Source: Comamonadaceae bacterium (GTDB lineage: Bacteria > Pseudomonadota > Gammaproteobacteria > Burkholderiales > Burkholderiaceae_C). From it: a DNA stretch of 5,159 nt. A program made the position numbers and the translations under genes. This document shows positions 1-5,159 of this stretch, piece after piece. Positions within the stretch are counted from its first letter, which is position 1; every line of letters starts with the position of its first letter. Below the pieces are notes generated by a model that did not search any database, was not told where the DNA came from, and saw nothing but the letters and a program-made list of their open reading frames with translations. The stretch covers positions 1 through 5,159 of the forward strand of contig CANCCE010000197.1 in assembly GCA_947374505.1 (NCBI GenBank). The letters are read 5' to 3'.

Positions 1-353
1 TCCAACACCGGGCTCATCACAAACAGGCTTAAAAACAGTGCCAGCCCGACCAGAACTTGGTTGGGCGGGGTGCCTTGCGTGCCCAGTGCGGTGCGCAAAA
101 AAGACAACACGATGATGATGCGGGTGAAGCTCGTCATCATCAACACCACGGCAGGCAAAAAGGACAGCGAGGTCAGCAGCAGCAGCGTTTGGATGTTCAG
201 GCTGTAAGACTGACTGCCGTTGCTACTTTTGGCCACGCTGAGCCCCAGTGCAGACTGCGCTTGGCACTCTGCCGTGAAAAACTGGCAGACCACGGCCAGC
301 CCCAAGACCGACAGCAGGCTGAGCGTCTTGTTGGAGATGAATTTAGACCGCAT
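1..353 (-). CDS. fliP: FliP, flagellar export gate protein (3' part missing)
   Basis: FliP builds the FliP5-FliQ4-FliR1 export gate in the inner membrane. The ATG at 353 opens a frame that runs to the window edge; 117 codons plus two bases are visible of about 250 expected. The N-terminus has a basic start (RSK), a hydrophobic stretch and a plausible cleavage after residue 32 (CQA before QSALGL); FliP is known to be made with a cleaved signal peptide. The visible mature part holds strongly conserved family sequence: LLLLTSLSFLPAVVLMMTSF (57-76), TRIIIVLSFLRTALGTQ (77-93), TPPNQVLVGLALFLSLFVMS (95-114). No Shine-Dalgarno sequence precedes the ATG; the start lies inside fliO with 11 nt of overlap, so coupling is likely. 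Not reported as an open reading frame with a stop because the 3' end is cut off. Confidence 0.97.
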   Translation of the reverse strand, partial: MRSKFISNKTLSLLSVLGLAVVCQFFTAECQAQSALGLSVAKSSNGSQSYSLNIQTLLLLTSLSFLPAVVLMMTSFTRIIIVLSFLRTALGTQGTPPNQVLVGLALFLSLFVMSPVL

Positions 354-672
354 GCTGTTTTGTGATGTAGGTAGACAGCCAAGACTTCGCGGCAATGGCC
401 GGCTCAGTCTGGGTTGTTTTGTGCAGTGGGGATTCCTTGAGTCGCATCAAGGTGCTGATGTGGCTAGGCGTGACGCCCACCAACACCCATTCGCCCGCCA
501 CTTCAACCAGCACCACGCGTTCACGGGTGCCCACTGACACGGAGGATTCAATGTGGATCAACTGGCCACGTCCCAGCGCTTGCGAGCGCACTTTGTGCAA
601 TAGCCAAGAGGCGCCGACGATCAACGCGAGAACGACGGCCAAGGCCGAGATCACCTGCAGTAAATTAGGCAT
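343..672 (-). CDS. fliO: FliO, flagellar export gate assembly protein
   Basis: FliO is a small, poorly conserved inner-membrane protein that helps assemble the FliP ring of the export gate and is not part of the finished basal body. The 109 residues have an N-terminal membrane helix (about 4-25, rich in Leu, Val and Ala) with no cleavage site seen, followed by the short FliO domain: LGRGQLIHIESSVSVGTRER (33-52), then VVLVEVAGEWVLVGVTPSHI (53-72), a pattern shared by proteobacterial FliO proteins. The tail (80-109) is not conserved. Identity rests on this motif plus position between fliN and fliP. The start shares one base with the fliN stop and the last 11 nt overlap fliP, so the three are very likely translationally coupled. 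GC returns to about 59% here. Confidence 0.92.
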   Translation of the reverse strand: MPNLLQVISALAVVLALIVGASWLLHKVRSQALGRGQLIHIESSVSVGTRERVVLVEVAGEWVLVGVTPSHISTLMRLKESPLHKTTQTEPAIAAKSWLSTYITKQHAV

Positions 673-1091
673 CAGCGGTTCAACTTTTTAATGCGCTCCG
701 CCGGGCTGGTGATGTCGGTCAGGCGAATGCCAAATTTTTCGTTCACCACCACCACTTCACCTTGGGCAATCAAGCAGCCATTGACCAGCACATCCATGGG
801 TTCGCCGGCCATGCCGTTCAGTTCAATCACAGAGCCCTGGGTCAGTTGCAGCAAGTTTTTAATGATAATTTTGGTTCGACCCAACTCGACCGTCAGCAAA
901 ACGGGGATGTCGAGGATGAATTCAATGTCTTGATTGGATTCACTCTTAACGCTCTGCCCGGACAAATCCTTGAAGATATTGTCGGTGTTGACTTTTTGGC
1001 TGGCGCTGGTTTTTTCGCTGTCGGCTTGTTCGTCAAGTGCGGCGCCCCAATCGTCTTCAATCGCTACTTTTTCTGTCAGGTCATCGTTCAT
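672..1091 (-). CDS. fliN: FliN, flagellar motor switch protein (C-ring)
   Basis: FliN forms the lower rim of the C-ring, paired with the C-terminal domain of FliM, and also docks the FliH-FliI export complex. The 139 residues (E. coli 137) divide into a variable acidic N-terminal region (1-55, with DDWGAALDEQ resembling the DLWAEALSEQ of E. coli) and a conserved SpoA domain (about 58-135): DIPVLLTVELGRTK (61-74), LTQGSVIEL, AGEPMDVLVNG (95-105), LIAQGEVVVVNEKFGIRLTDI, then SPAERIKKLNR at the end. Every family landmark is intact. It starts 23 nt past fliM and is the only complete downstream gene with even a weak ribosome binding site. Its TGA overlaps the fliO ATG by one base (TGATG), so fliO is probably translated by reinitiation. 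GC about 49%. Confidence 0.98.
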   Translation of the reverse strand: MNDDLTEKVAIEDDWGAALDEQADSEKTSASQKVNTDNIFKDLSGQSVKSESNQDIEFILDIPVLLTVELGRTKIIIKNLLQLTQGSVIELNGMAGEPMDVLVNGCLIAQGEVVVVNEKFGIRLTDITSPAERIKKLNR

Positions 1092-1097
1092 GTTTAT

Positions 1098-1103
1098 TCT
1101 CTT
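1098..1103 (-). promoter_or_regulatory. Weak ribosome binding site of fliN
   Basis: The minus strand reads AAGAGA, six bases before the fliN ATG at 1091. It matches the Shine-Dalgarno consensus only in part, but spacing is right and it supports this ATG. It is the best such site ahead of any complete gene in the window. Confidence 0.5.
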
Positions 1104-1114
1104 AGAGGGTTTCG

Positions 1115-2095
1115 TTAGAGTGTGTCGTTGGAGTTGTGCGTTAGTTTTTCAATGGACAGGGCGTATTGGCCATTGATTTGCCCATAGCTGCACTCCATGA
1201 TCGTCACTTCGTCGACTTTTAATTCAACGGTCTCAGAAATGTTGAGTGGAAGAATGTCGCCAACATTCATTTTTAATATTTTCCTAAAACTAGATTGCGC
1301 TGTGCATAAATTGGCCACAACCTCAACTTCTGCTGCCTGAATCTTGTTCTTCATGATTTGAACCCAGCGCAGGTCTTGCGTTAATGACTCGCCTTGTAGA
1401 CTGCTGGTTAATATGTCCCGAATTGGCTCAATCATGGCGTACGGAATACACACATGCATTTGTCCGCTGGCGTTGCCAATCTCTAGGTTGAAGGTGATTG
1501 CCACCACCACTTCATTCGGCGTTGCCACGTTGGCAAATTGCGTGTGCATTTCTGAGCGTATATATTCAAATTCAATGGGGTAGATGGTTTCCCAAGATTT
1601 GGTATAGGCTTCAAAAATAATGTTCAATGTGCGCTGAATGGTGCGTATTTCTGTTTGCGTGAAGTCTCGCCCTTCAACCCTCGTTTGAAAGCGACCGTCG
1701 CCACCGAAAAAATTATCAACTATCAAAAACACCAAATCCGGGTCGATGACAATCAGTGCGGTGCCGCGTAAGGGCTTGATGTGGATGACGTTCAAGTTGG
1801 TTGGCACCACCAAATTACGCAAAAATTCGCTGTATTTAGTGACCCTGACCGTGCCGGCCGAAACCTCCGCGCGCCGGCGTAAAAAGTTAAACAAACCAAT
1901 CCGAAAAAGCCGTGCGAAGCGTTCGTTGATCAACTCCAGCGTGGGCATGCGGCCCCGCACAATACGTTCTTGTGTGGCCAGGTTGTAAGACCGAACCGAG
2001 TTTTGATCGATAACTGCTTTAACGTCGTCGGCCTCTCCGGTGACGCCCTTGAGCAGGGAGTCAACTTCGTCTTGTGTGAGAAATTTCTCGTCCAT
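1115..2095 (-). CDS. fliM: FliM, flagellar motor switch protein (C-ring)
   Basis: FliM is the middle layer of the cytoplasmic C-ring: it joins FliG to FliN and binds phosphorylated CheY to reverse rotation. The 326 residues (E. coli 334) hold all expected parts: the N-terminal CheY-P binding peptide LTQDEVDSLLKG (6-17), the middle domain with VPTNLNVIHIKPLRGTALIV (97-116), the FliG-contacting GGDG loop (131-134) followed by RFQTRVEGRDFTQTE, and the C-terminal SpoA-type domain (about 250-320) with MNVGDILPL and QINGQYALSIEKL. An intact CheY-binding peptide implies a chemotaxis system of the usual type. The gene starts 2 nt past fliL; no Shine-Dalgarno sequence is present and the mRNA there instead carries an anti-Shine-Dalgarno-like stretch, so it probably depends on translation through fliL. 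GC about 47%. Confidence 0.98.
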   Translation of the reverse strand: MDEKFLTQDEVDSLLKGVTGEADDVKAVIDQNSVRSYNLATQERIVRGRMPTLELINERFARLFRIGLFNFLRRRAEVSAGTVRVTKYSEFLRNLVVPTNLNVIHIKPLRGTALIVIDPDLVFLIVDNFFGGDGRFQTRVEGRDFTQTEIRTIQRTLNIIFEAYTKSWETIYPIEFEYIRSEMHTQFANVATPNEVVVAITFNLEIGNASGQMHVCIPYAMIEPIRDILTSSLQGESLTQDLRWVQIMKNKIQAAEVEVVANLCTAQSSFRKILKMNVGDILPLNISETVELKVDEVTIMECSYGQINGQYALSIEKLTHNSNDTL

Positions 2096-2097
2096 TT

Positions 2098-2607
2098 TTA
2101 CTGGATCACAAAGGAGGTGAAAAACACGTTGCTCACTTTTGTATGTTCTAAGCCTTCTTCGAAGGGTTCTTCAACCAAGGCTTCTATTTCTTCGCCCAGT
2201 ATTTTTTTGCCTTCCAGCGACGAAAGTTCTTCAACTGTTTTATTCGACAGCATCAACAGCAAACGACTGCGTATTTGCGGCATGAACATTTTTATTTTCA
2301 GAACCTCTGCTTCCGTTTCTATTTGCAAGGTGAACGTCGCTTGTAGAAATTGACCATCGGGTTTTAAATTGACGGTGTAAGGGTCCATTTGCAAAAAAAT
2401 AGGCGCAGTGTGTGCCACGACTTTGGCTTTGTCATGTGAGTTGTCTTCTTTATGGGCGTTGAAAAACATGAAATACCAAACCAAGCCGCCGCCGACCAAA
2501 GCCAGCAACAAGACAATGATGATCAGCATTTTTTTCTTCGAGCTTTTTGGCGCATCTGCCGCCGGATCTGCGTCACTGCTGTTCTTTTTCGGGTCTGCGG
2601 TCGCCAT
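2098..2607 (-). CDS. fliL: FliL, flagellar basal-body/stator-associated membrane protein
   Basis: FliL is a single-pass inner-membrane protein around the MotAB stators; in several bacteria it supports stator activity, swarming or high-torque rotation. The 169 residues show a short cytoplasmic Lys/Ala/Asp-rich head (1-26, ending KSSKKK), one transmembrane helix (about 27-49) and a periplasmic domain with the family features: PIFLQMDPYTVNL (69-81), TFTLQIETE (91-99), and a C-terminal stretch ending VFFTSFVIQ. The membrane helix directly after KKK fits the positive-inside rule. ATG at 2607 lies 18 nt past fliK and has no recognisable Shine-Dalgarno sequence. The stop is only 2 nt ahead of fliM. 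GC about 44% by hand count, the lowest in the window. Typical length for a proteobacterial FliL. Confidence 0.95.
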   Translation of the reverse strand: MATADPKKNSSDADPAADAPKSSKKKMLIIIVLLLALVGGGLVWYFMFFNAHKEDNSHDKAKVVAHTAPIFLQMDPYTVNLKPDGQFLQATFTLQIETEAEVLKIKMFMPQIRSRLLLMLSNKTVEELSSLEGKKILGEEIEALVEEPFEEGLEHTKVSNVFFTSFVIQ

Positions 2608-2625
2608 GGTTTGGGTGTTTATGAT

Positions 2626-3621
2626 TTATGCGTACAGATTGACCAGTCCCTGTCGGTAGGACGGAACTGTCTGAGCGTTGTGGATGGACGGAACTAATTC
2701 TTCTTCCGGGCTGGCGCTTGATTCATTGAGTTTTGCCGGGTTGTTTTTCTGACCACGTTGCGGCTGACGGTTGCCAATATCGGCTTGCCCCAAGGCCACA
2801 CCAGCTTGACCCAACATGTCTTGCAACACCGGTAGGCCCTCGCGCAAGGCTTGCTGAACTTCCGGTGCAGCCGAAGAAAACTGCACATTAGCCACTTGGT
2901 TTTCAATTTTTACCACCACTTGCAAGGGGCCTAAGTTGGGTGGGTTCAAAGCCAAGCTGATGATTTGAACTTTGTCCTTGACCATCACCATCACCTGTTG
3001 CGCGACCGCTTGCGTCCAGCCGCTTTTGCCAAAGGGCGTGTTGACTCTGGCTTGCGCTACGGTAGTGGATGGCGTATCTATTACCGGCTTCAAAGCTGCG
3101 GTCAAAAGCGTTGGTGTGAGCGCTTCTGATGGCGTGTTGGCAGCGCTAGTCGCCGTGGCTGTGTCTGCAGCGTCAGCCGGCCCAGTTTTTTTGATCTGGG
3201 CCGTCAGCTTGTCAAGCGCCAATGCCGGGCGGCTTGGCTCGGTACTCGGTGGTGGCGTAGGCTTGGCAAGGTCTGTTGTGGCCAAGCTGGGTGGGGTGAG
3301 TGAAGTGGACGTCGCCGTGCTCATCGCGACTGCTGGGCTGTCTTTACCTGCGCTCACCGCTTGGTAGGCATTGATTTGCGTCAGCATGGCCAAGATGCTT
3401 TGACCGCTGAAGTCGATGGTTGGCGGCGCCGGTGTCTCAGACGCCGCTGGCGTTTCAGGCGCTGGCTTGTCGTTTTCTGTTGCCGCTGGTAAAGCGGTCT
3501 TGGCCCCGTTCATGCTGTCTGCTAAGAAGGCATTGAAATCGTCATTCGGGACAGCCGTATCTTTGGCAGTTGCGGCAGTCATTTTCTGACTCGAAGGTAT
3601 GATGCCCGTCAATAAATCCAT
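2626..3621 (-). CDS. fliK: FliK, flagellar hook-length control protein
   Basis: FliK is exported during hook growth; its N-terminal part acts as a molecular ruler and its C-terminal domain contacts FlhB to switch export from hook to filament substrates. The 331 residues have the usual two-part layout. Residues about 45-195 are low-complexity, rich in Ala, Thr, Pro and Ser. Residues about 200-283 form the conserved hook-length control domain (Flg_hook type), with QQVMVMVKDK, the signature LNPPNLGPLQVVVKIE (225-240) and then EVQQALREGLPVLQDMLGQA. The C-terminal tail is polar, as expected. It is shorter than Salmonella FliK (405 aa), mostly in the variable linker. ATG at 3621 is the first start after fliJ, 6 nt past its stop, without a Shine-Dalgarno sequence, so translation is probably coupled. 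An internal hairpin and a 10-bp direct repeat are listed separately. Confidence 0.95.
   Translation of the reverse strand: MDLLTGIIPSSQKMTAATAKDTAVPNDDFNAFLADSMNGAKTALPAATENDKPAPETPAASETPAPPTIDFSGQSILAMLTQINAYQAVSAGKDSPAVAMSTATSTSLTPPSLATTDLAKPTPPPSTEPSRPALALDKLTAQIKKTGPADAADTATATSAANTPSEALTPTLLTAALKPVIDTPSTTVAQARVNTPFGKSGWTQAVAQQVMVMVKDKVQIISLALNPPNLGPLQVVVKIENQVANVQFSSAAPEVQQALREGLPVLQDMLGQAGVALGQADIGNRQPQRGQKNNPAKLNESSASPEEELVPSIHNAQTVPSYRQGLVNLYA
2659..2695. repeat. 10-bp direct repeat in the 3' end of fliK
   Basis: GGACGGAACT (plus strand) occurs at 2659-2668 and 2686-2695, 27 nt apart and so in the same reading frame. It encodes the repeated tripeptide VPS in the polar tail (VPSIHNAQT then VPSYRQG). 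It looks like the trace of a small in-frame duplication, or chance. Confidence 0.6.
3178..3203. repeat. 8-bp GC-rich inverted repeat with A7 loop inside fliK
   Basis: Arms 3178-3185 and 3196-3203 (CGGCCCAG on the plus strand and its exact reverse complement) are separated by 10 nt. In the fliK mRNA the loop is AUCAAAAAAA, coding for IKK in the linker (about residues 143-145). The pairing is certain from sequence; a role is not. A short direct repeat CGTCAGC flanks the structure (3171-3177 and 3202-3208). Confidence 0.7.
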
Positions 3622-3627
3622 GGCTGT

Positions 3628-4071
3628 TCAGCGGTGCACGCTGTATTTTCTGGCGGCAAATTCATCGGTGTTTTTTTGTTCACGCTTGTCGTCTAATTTT
3701 TTGGCCTGACTGATGGCGCGGTTTGACAAGGTCGTGTAAGACAAGCGCTTGCGCTCGCTTTGCTGCCACAGGTTTTTTTGCTCCTGTACTTTGCCTTGAT
3801 CAATCAGGCAAATGTGGCTTTGCTGCGCAATTGCGCGGTCCAATCCACGGATAAATTCCTGGTAATTTCTATGCTGCTGCATGCTCAGACCGCTGGCCAA
3901 TGTGGCTTGCAATCTTTCTATGTATTCTTGGCGGTAGTTGACCAAGAGCGCGTTCTTTTCTTGCGACTCTTCGCTGGTGCGTACAGCGTTGCCGAGCCGC
4001 TTAGCGGCGGCATCCGATTCGATCAGCGTAAGGTCGATCAGGGTTTCAATGACAGTAGGGGCAACCATCAT
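3628..4071 (-). CDS. fliJ: FliJ, flagellar export chaperone / ATPase stalk
   Basis: FliJ is a small coiled-coil protein that inserts in the centre of the FliI hexamer, like the gamma subunit of F1, and recycles export chaperones; it couples ATPase and export gate. The 147 residues equal the length of E. coli FliJ. The body is charged and helical, consistent with an antiparallel coiled coil over about residues 10-135. Residues 69-81 (NYQEFIRGLDRAI) and the C-terminal DEFAARK (136-142) match the family pattern (NYQQFIQ.LEKAI and DEFAQR in E. coli). Two adjacent ATGs (4071 and 4068) could start it; neither has a clear Shine-Dalgarno sequence, so the choice is arbitrary. Between fliI and fliK, with 6 nt before fliK. 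It contains the tetrapeptide EQKN twice (97-100 and 131-134), each over an A7 run. GC about 51%. Confidence 0.94.
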   Translation of the reverse strand: MMVAPTVIETLIDLTLIESDAAAKRLGNAVRTSEESQEKNALLVNYRQEYIERLQATLASGLSMQQHRNYQEFIRGLDRAIAQQSHICLIDQGKVQEQKNLWQQSERKRLSYTTLSNRAISQAKKLDDKREQKNTDEFAARKYSVHR

Positions 4072-4100
4072 TAATTATGTTTTCGGCCGGGGCCTGCTGA

Positions 4101-5159
4101 TCAGTTGAACAGAGCGGATAGTTCCATCAAGCTCTGCTCAATCCCGGCTCGCTCGCCAATGCCTTGCTGCAAAAATTGCTCGATGCGCCCATGCATAGCA
4201 ATCGCCATGTCGATCTGTGTGTCGCTGCCTGCACGGTAGGCGCCGACGTTGATCAAATCTCGGTTGCGCTGGTAGCTCGACATCAGTTGTTTGAGCTGCC
4301 GTGTCAACTGCTGGTGGGCCGGGTTGGTGATGCCGTGCATGGCCCGGCTGATTGATTGCTCGATGTCAATCGCCGGGTAGTGGCCGGCCTCTGCCAAGAC
4401 ACGGTTCAAGACAATGTGGCCATCCAAAATCGCTCGCGCCGAGTCGGCAATCGGGTCTTGCTGGTCGTCACCCTCGGTCAAGACGGTGTAGAAAGCCGTG
4501 ATCGAACCACCGCCGGTTTGTCCGTTGCCAGCGCGCTCCACCAAGGCTGGCAGTTTGGCAAAGACCGATGGGGGATAGCCTTTGGTCGCCGGTGGTTCGC
4601 CAATCGCAAGTGCAATTTCCCTTTGCGCCATGGCGTAGCGCGTGAGCGAATCCATGATCAACAAAACATGCTTGCCTTGGTTGCGAAAGCTCTCTGCAAT
4701 CAAGGTCGCATAAGCTGCGCCCTGCAAGCGCAGCAATGGCGGGTTGTCAGCTGGGGCGGCCACCACCACCGAGCGGGCCAAGCCGTCGGTTCCCAAAATT
4801 TGTTCGATGAACTCTTTGACCTCCCGACCGCGCTCGCCAATCAGCCCGACGACCACCACATCGGCTTGGGTGTACCTCGCCATCATGCCAAGCAGCACGC
4901 TTTTGCCAACGCCCGAGCCGGCGAACAAACCCATGCGCTGACCACGGCCCACGGTCAGCATGCTGTTGATGGCTCTGACGCCAACATCCAGCACCGTTGA
5001 AATCGGCTCACGCAACAAGGGGTTCATGGTTTGCACGTACAGCGGCGCGTTCTCATGGCCGACCAGCGGCCCGCCTTGGTCTAGCGGGCGTCCGGTGGCG
5101 TCCAGCACGCGGCCGAGCAAGGCCGCGCCAACCGGTAGCGTGCGGCCTTGCTCGGCGGT
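4101..5159 (-). CDS. fliI: FliI, flagellar type III export ATPase (5' part missing)
   Basis: FliI is the cytoplasmic ATPase of the flagellar type III export apparatus; it forms a hexamer under the export gate and is related to the F1 beta subunit. The frame is open to the window edge, giving 352 visible residues. The track-like start at 5120 is an internal TTG (Leu), because family-typical sequence (LPVGAALLGRVLD) runs across it. Aligning Walker A lysine and the catalytic glutamate to Salmonella FliI K188 and E211 implies about 102 N-terminal residues are missing. Seen: Walker A AGSGVGKS at 4922-4899, GERGREV just after it holding the catalytic Glu, Walker B region HVLLIMDSLTRYAMAQRE, and the GYPPSVFAKLPALVERAGNG segment. 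The C-terminus SALFN then TGA is near the expected family end. A 29-nt spacer separates it from fliJ. A perfect 15-bp inverted repeat lies in the coding sequence at 5112-5156. GC is about 60% by hand count. Confidence 0.98.
   Translation of the reverse strand, partial: TAEQGRTLPVGAALLGRVLDATGRPLDQGGPLVGHENAPLYVQTMNPLLREPISTVLDVGVRAINSMLTVGRGQRMGLFAGSGVGKSVLLGMMARYTQADVVVVGLIGERGREVKEFIEQILGTDGLARSVVVAAPADNPPLLRLQGAAYATLIAESFRNQGKHVLLIMDSLTRYAMAQREIALAIGEPPATKGYPPSVFAKLPALVERAGNGQTGGGSITAFYTVLTEGDDQQDPIADSARAILDGHIVLNRVLAEAGHYPAIDIEQSISRAMHGITNPAHQQLTRQLKQLMSSYQRNRDLINVGAYRAGSDTQIDMAIAMHGRIEQFLQQGIGERAGIEQSLMELSALFN
5112..5156. repeat. Perfect 15-bp inverted repeat inside fliI
   Basis: The arms at 5112-5126 and 5142-5156 are exact reverse complements (15 of 15, 12 of them G or C), separated by 15 nt. 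Read in fliI, the arms are exactly five codons each, AEQGR (5156-5142) and AALLG (5126-5112), so the arms are in register with the reading frame. The mRNA would form a strong hairpin. No U tract follows, so it is not an intrinsic terminator. Function unknown. Confidence 0.9.

Noticed and set aside
111..141. 8-bp inverted repeat GATGATGA / TCATCATC in fliP
   Set aside because: Explained by runs of ATC (Ile-Ile-Ile) and ATG (Met-Met) codons in the conserved FliP segment.
762..1118. Plus-strand frame of 118 codons opposite fliN
   Set aside because: Antisense shadow of a fully conserved FliN.
1970..2353. Plus-strand frame of 127 codons near a perfect AAAGGAGGTGA
   Set aside because: The Shine-Dalgarno-like sequence is inside this frame, not ahead of its start, and no ATG follows at proper spacing; it is antisense to fliM and fliL.
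2694..2906. Minus-strand frame of 70 codons in another phase of fliK
   Set aside because: It overlaps the conserved hook-length domain coding sequence and has no features of its own.
2972..3367. Plus-strand hydrophobic frame of 131 codons opposite fliK
   Set aside because: Its Val/Ala/Ser-rich, membrane-like look follows from reading the complement of the Ala/Thr/Pro linker of FliK; no ribosome binding site was noticed.
4072..4100. GC-rich 29-nt spacer between fliI and fliJ as a terminator
   Set aside because: GGCCCCGGCC cannot form a stem with a feasible loop and no U tract follows; downstream genes belong to the same operon.
4110..4136. 6-bp inverted repeat CAGAGC / GCTCTG near the 3' end of fliI
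   Set aside because: Arms of this length with a 15-nt loop are common by chance and no U tract accompanies it.
4356..5000. Plus-strand open frame of 214 codons
   Set aside because: It lies wholly antisense to fliI, whose ATPase motifs are unmistakable; the protein has no recognisable domain and the frame is a by-product of GC-rich codons.

Overview
The window is one uninterrupted stretch of a chromosomal flagellar operon, read entirely from the minus strand. In order of transcription (right to left) it holds the 3' part of fliI, then complete fliJ, fliK, fliL, fliM, fliN and fliO, then the 5' part of fliP. The proteins resemble the proteobacterial Fli set closely. FliI, FliM and FliN can be followed almost residue by residue against the enterobacterial proteins, and FliJ has the same length (147 aa) as the E. 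coli protein. The family features and moderate GC content suggest a proteobacterium. A betaproteobacterium of the order Burkholderiales is my best guess, but this is an inference from general resemblance and not from a marker gene.

Layout: 4101-5159 fliI (export ATPase, about the first 100 residues lie outside the window); 3628-4071 fliJ (export chaperone/stalk); 2626-3621 fliK (hook-length ruler and specificity switch); 2098-2607 fliL (stator-associated membrane protein); 1115-2095 fliM and 672-1091 fliN (C-ring switch); 343-672 fliO and 1-353 fliP (export gate). Coding is almost gapless: the largest spacer is 29 nt (fliI-fliJ), fliN/fliO share one base and fliO/fliP share 11. No stretch is long enough to hold an independent intergenic promoter, no terminator is visible, and there are no RNA genes, mobile elements or CRISPR arrays.

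How the genes work together: FliI and FliJ power and gate the export of rod, hook and filament subunits through the membrane gate containing FliP (with FliO as its assembly factor). FliK is itself exported and switches the apparatus from hook to filament substrates. FliM and FliN form the cytoplasmic ring that binds phosphorylated CheY and sets rotation direction. FliL sits beside the stators.

I see no undescribed system; gene content and order are classical. The unexpected signals are at nucleotide level: a perfect 15-bp inverted repeat, exactly in register with the codons, inside fliI at 5112-5156; a competing shorter hairpin beside it; a marked fall in GC content across fliL-fliM-fliN; an mRNA segment identical to the 16S rRNA 3' tail just ahead of fliM; near-absence of Shine-Dalgarno sequences; and several A7 tracts in the coding strand.
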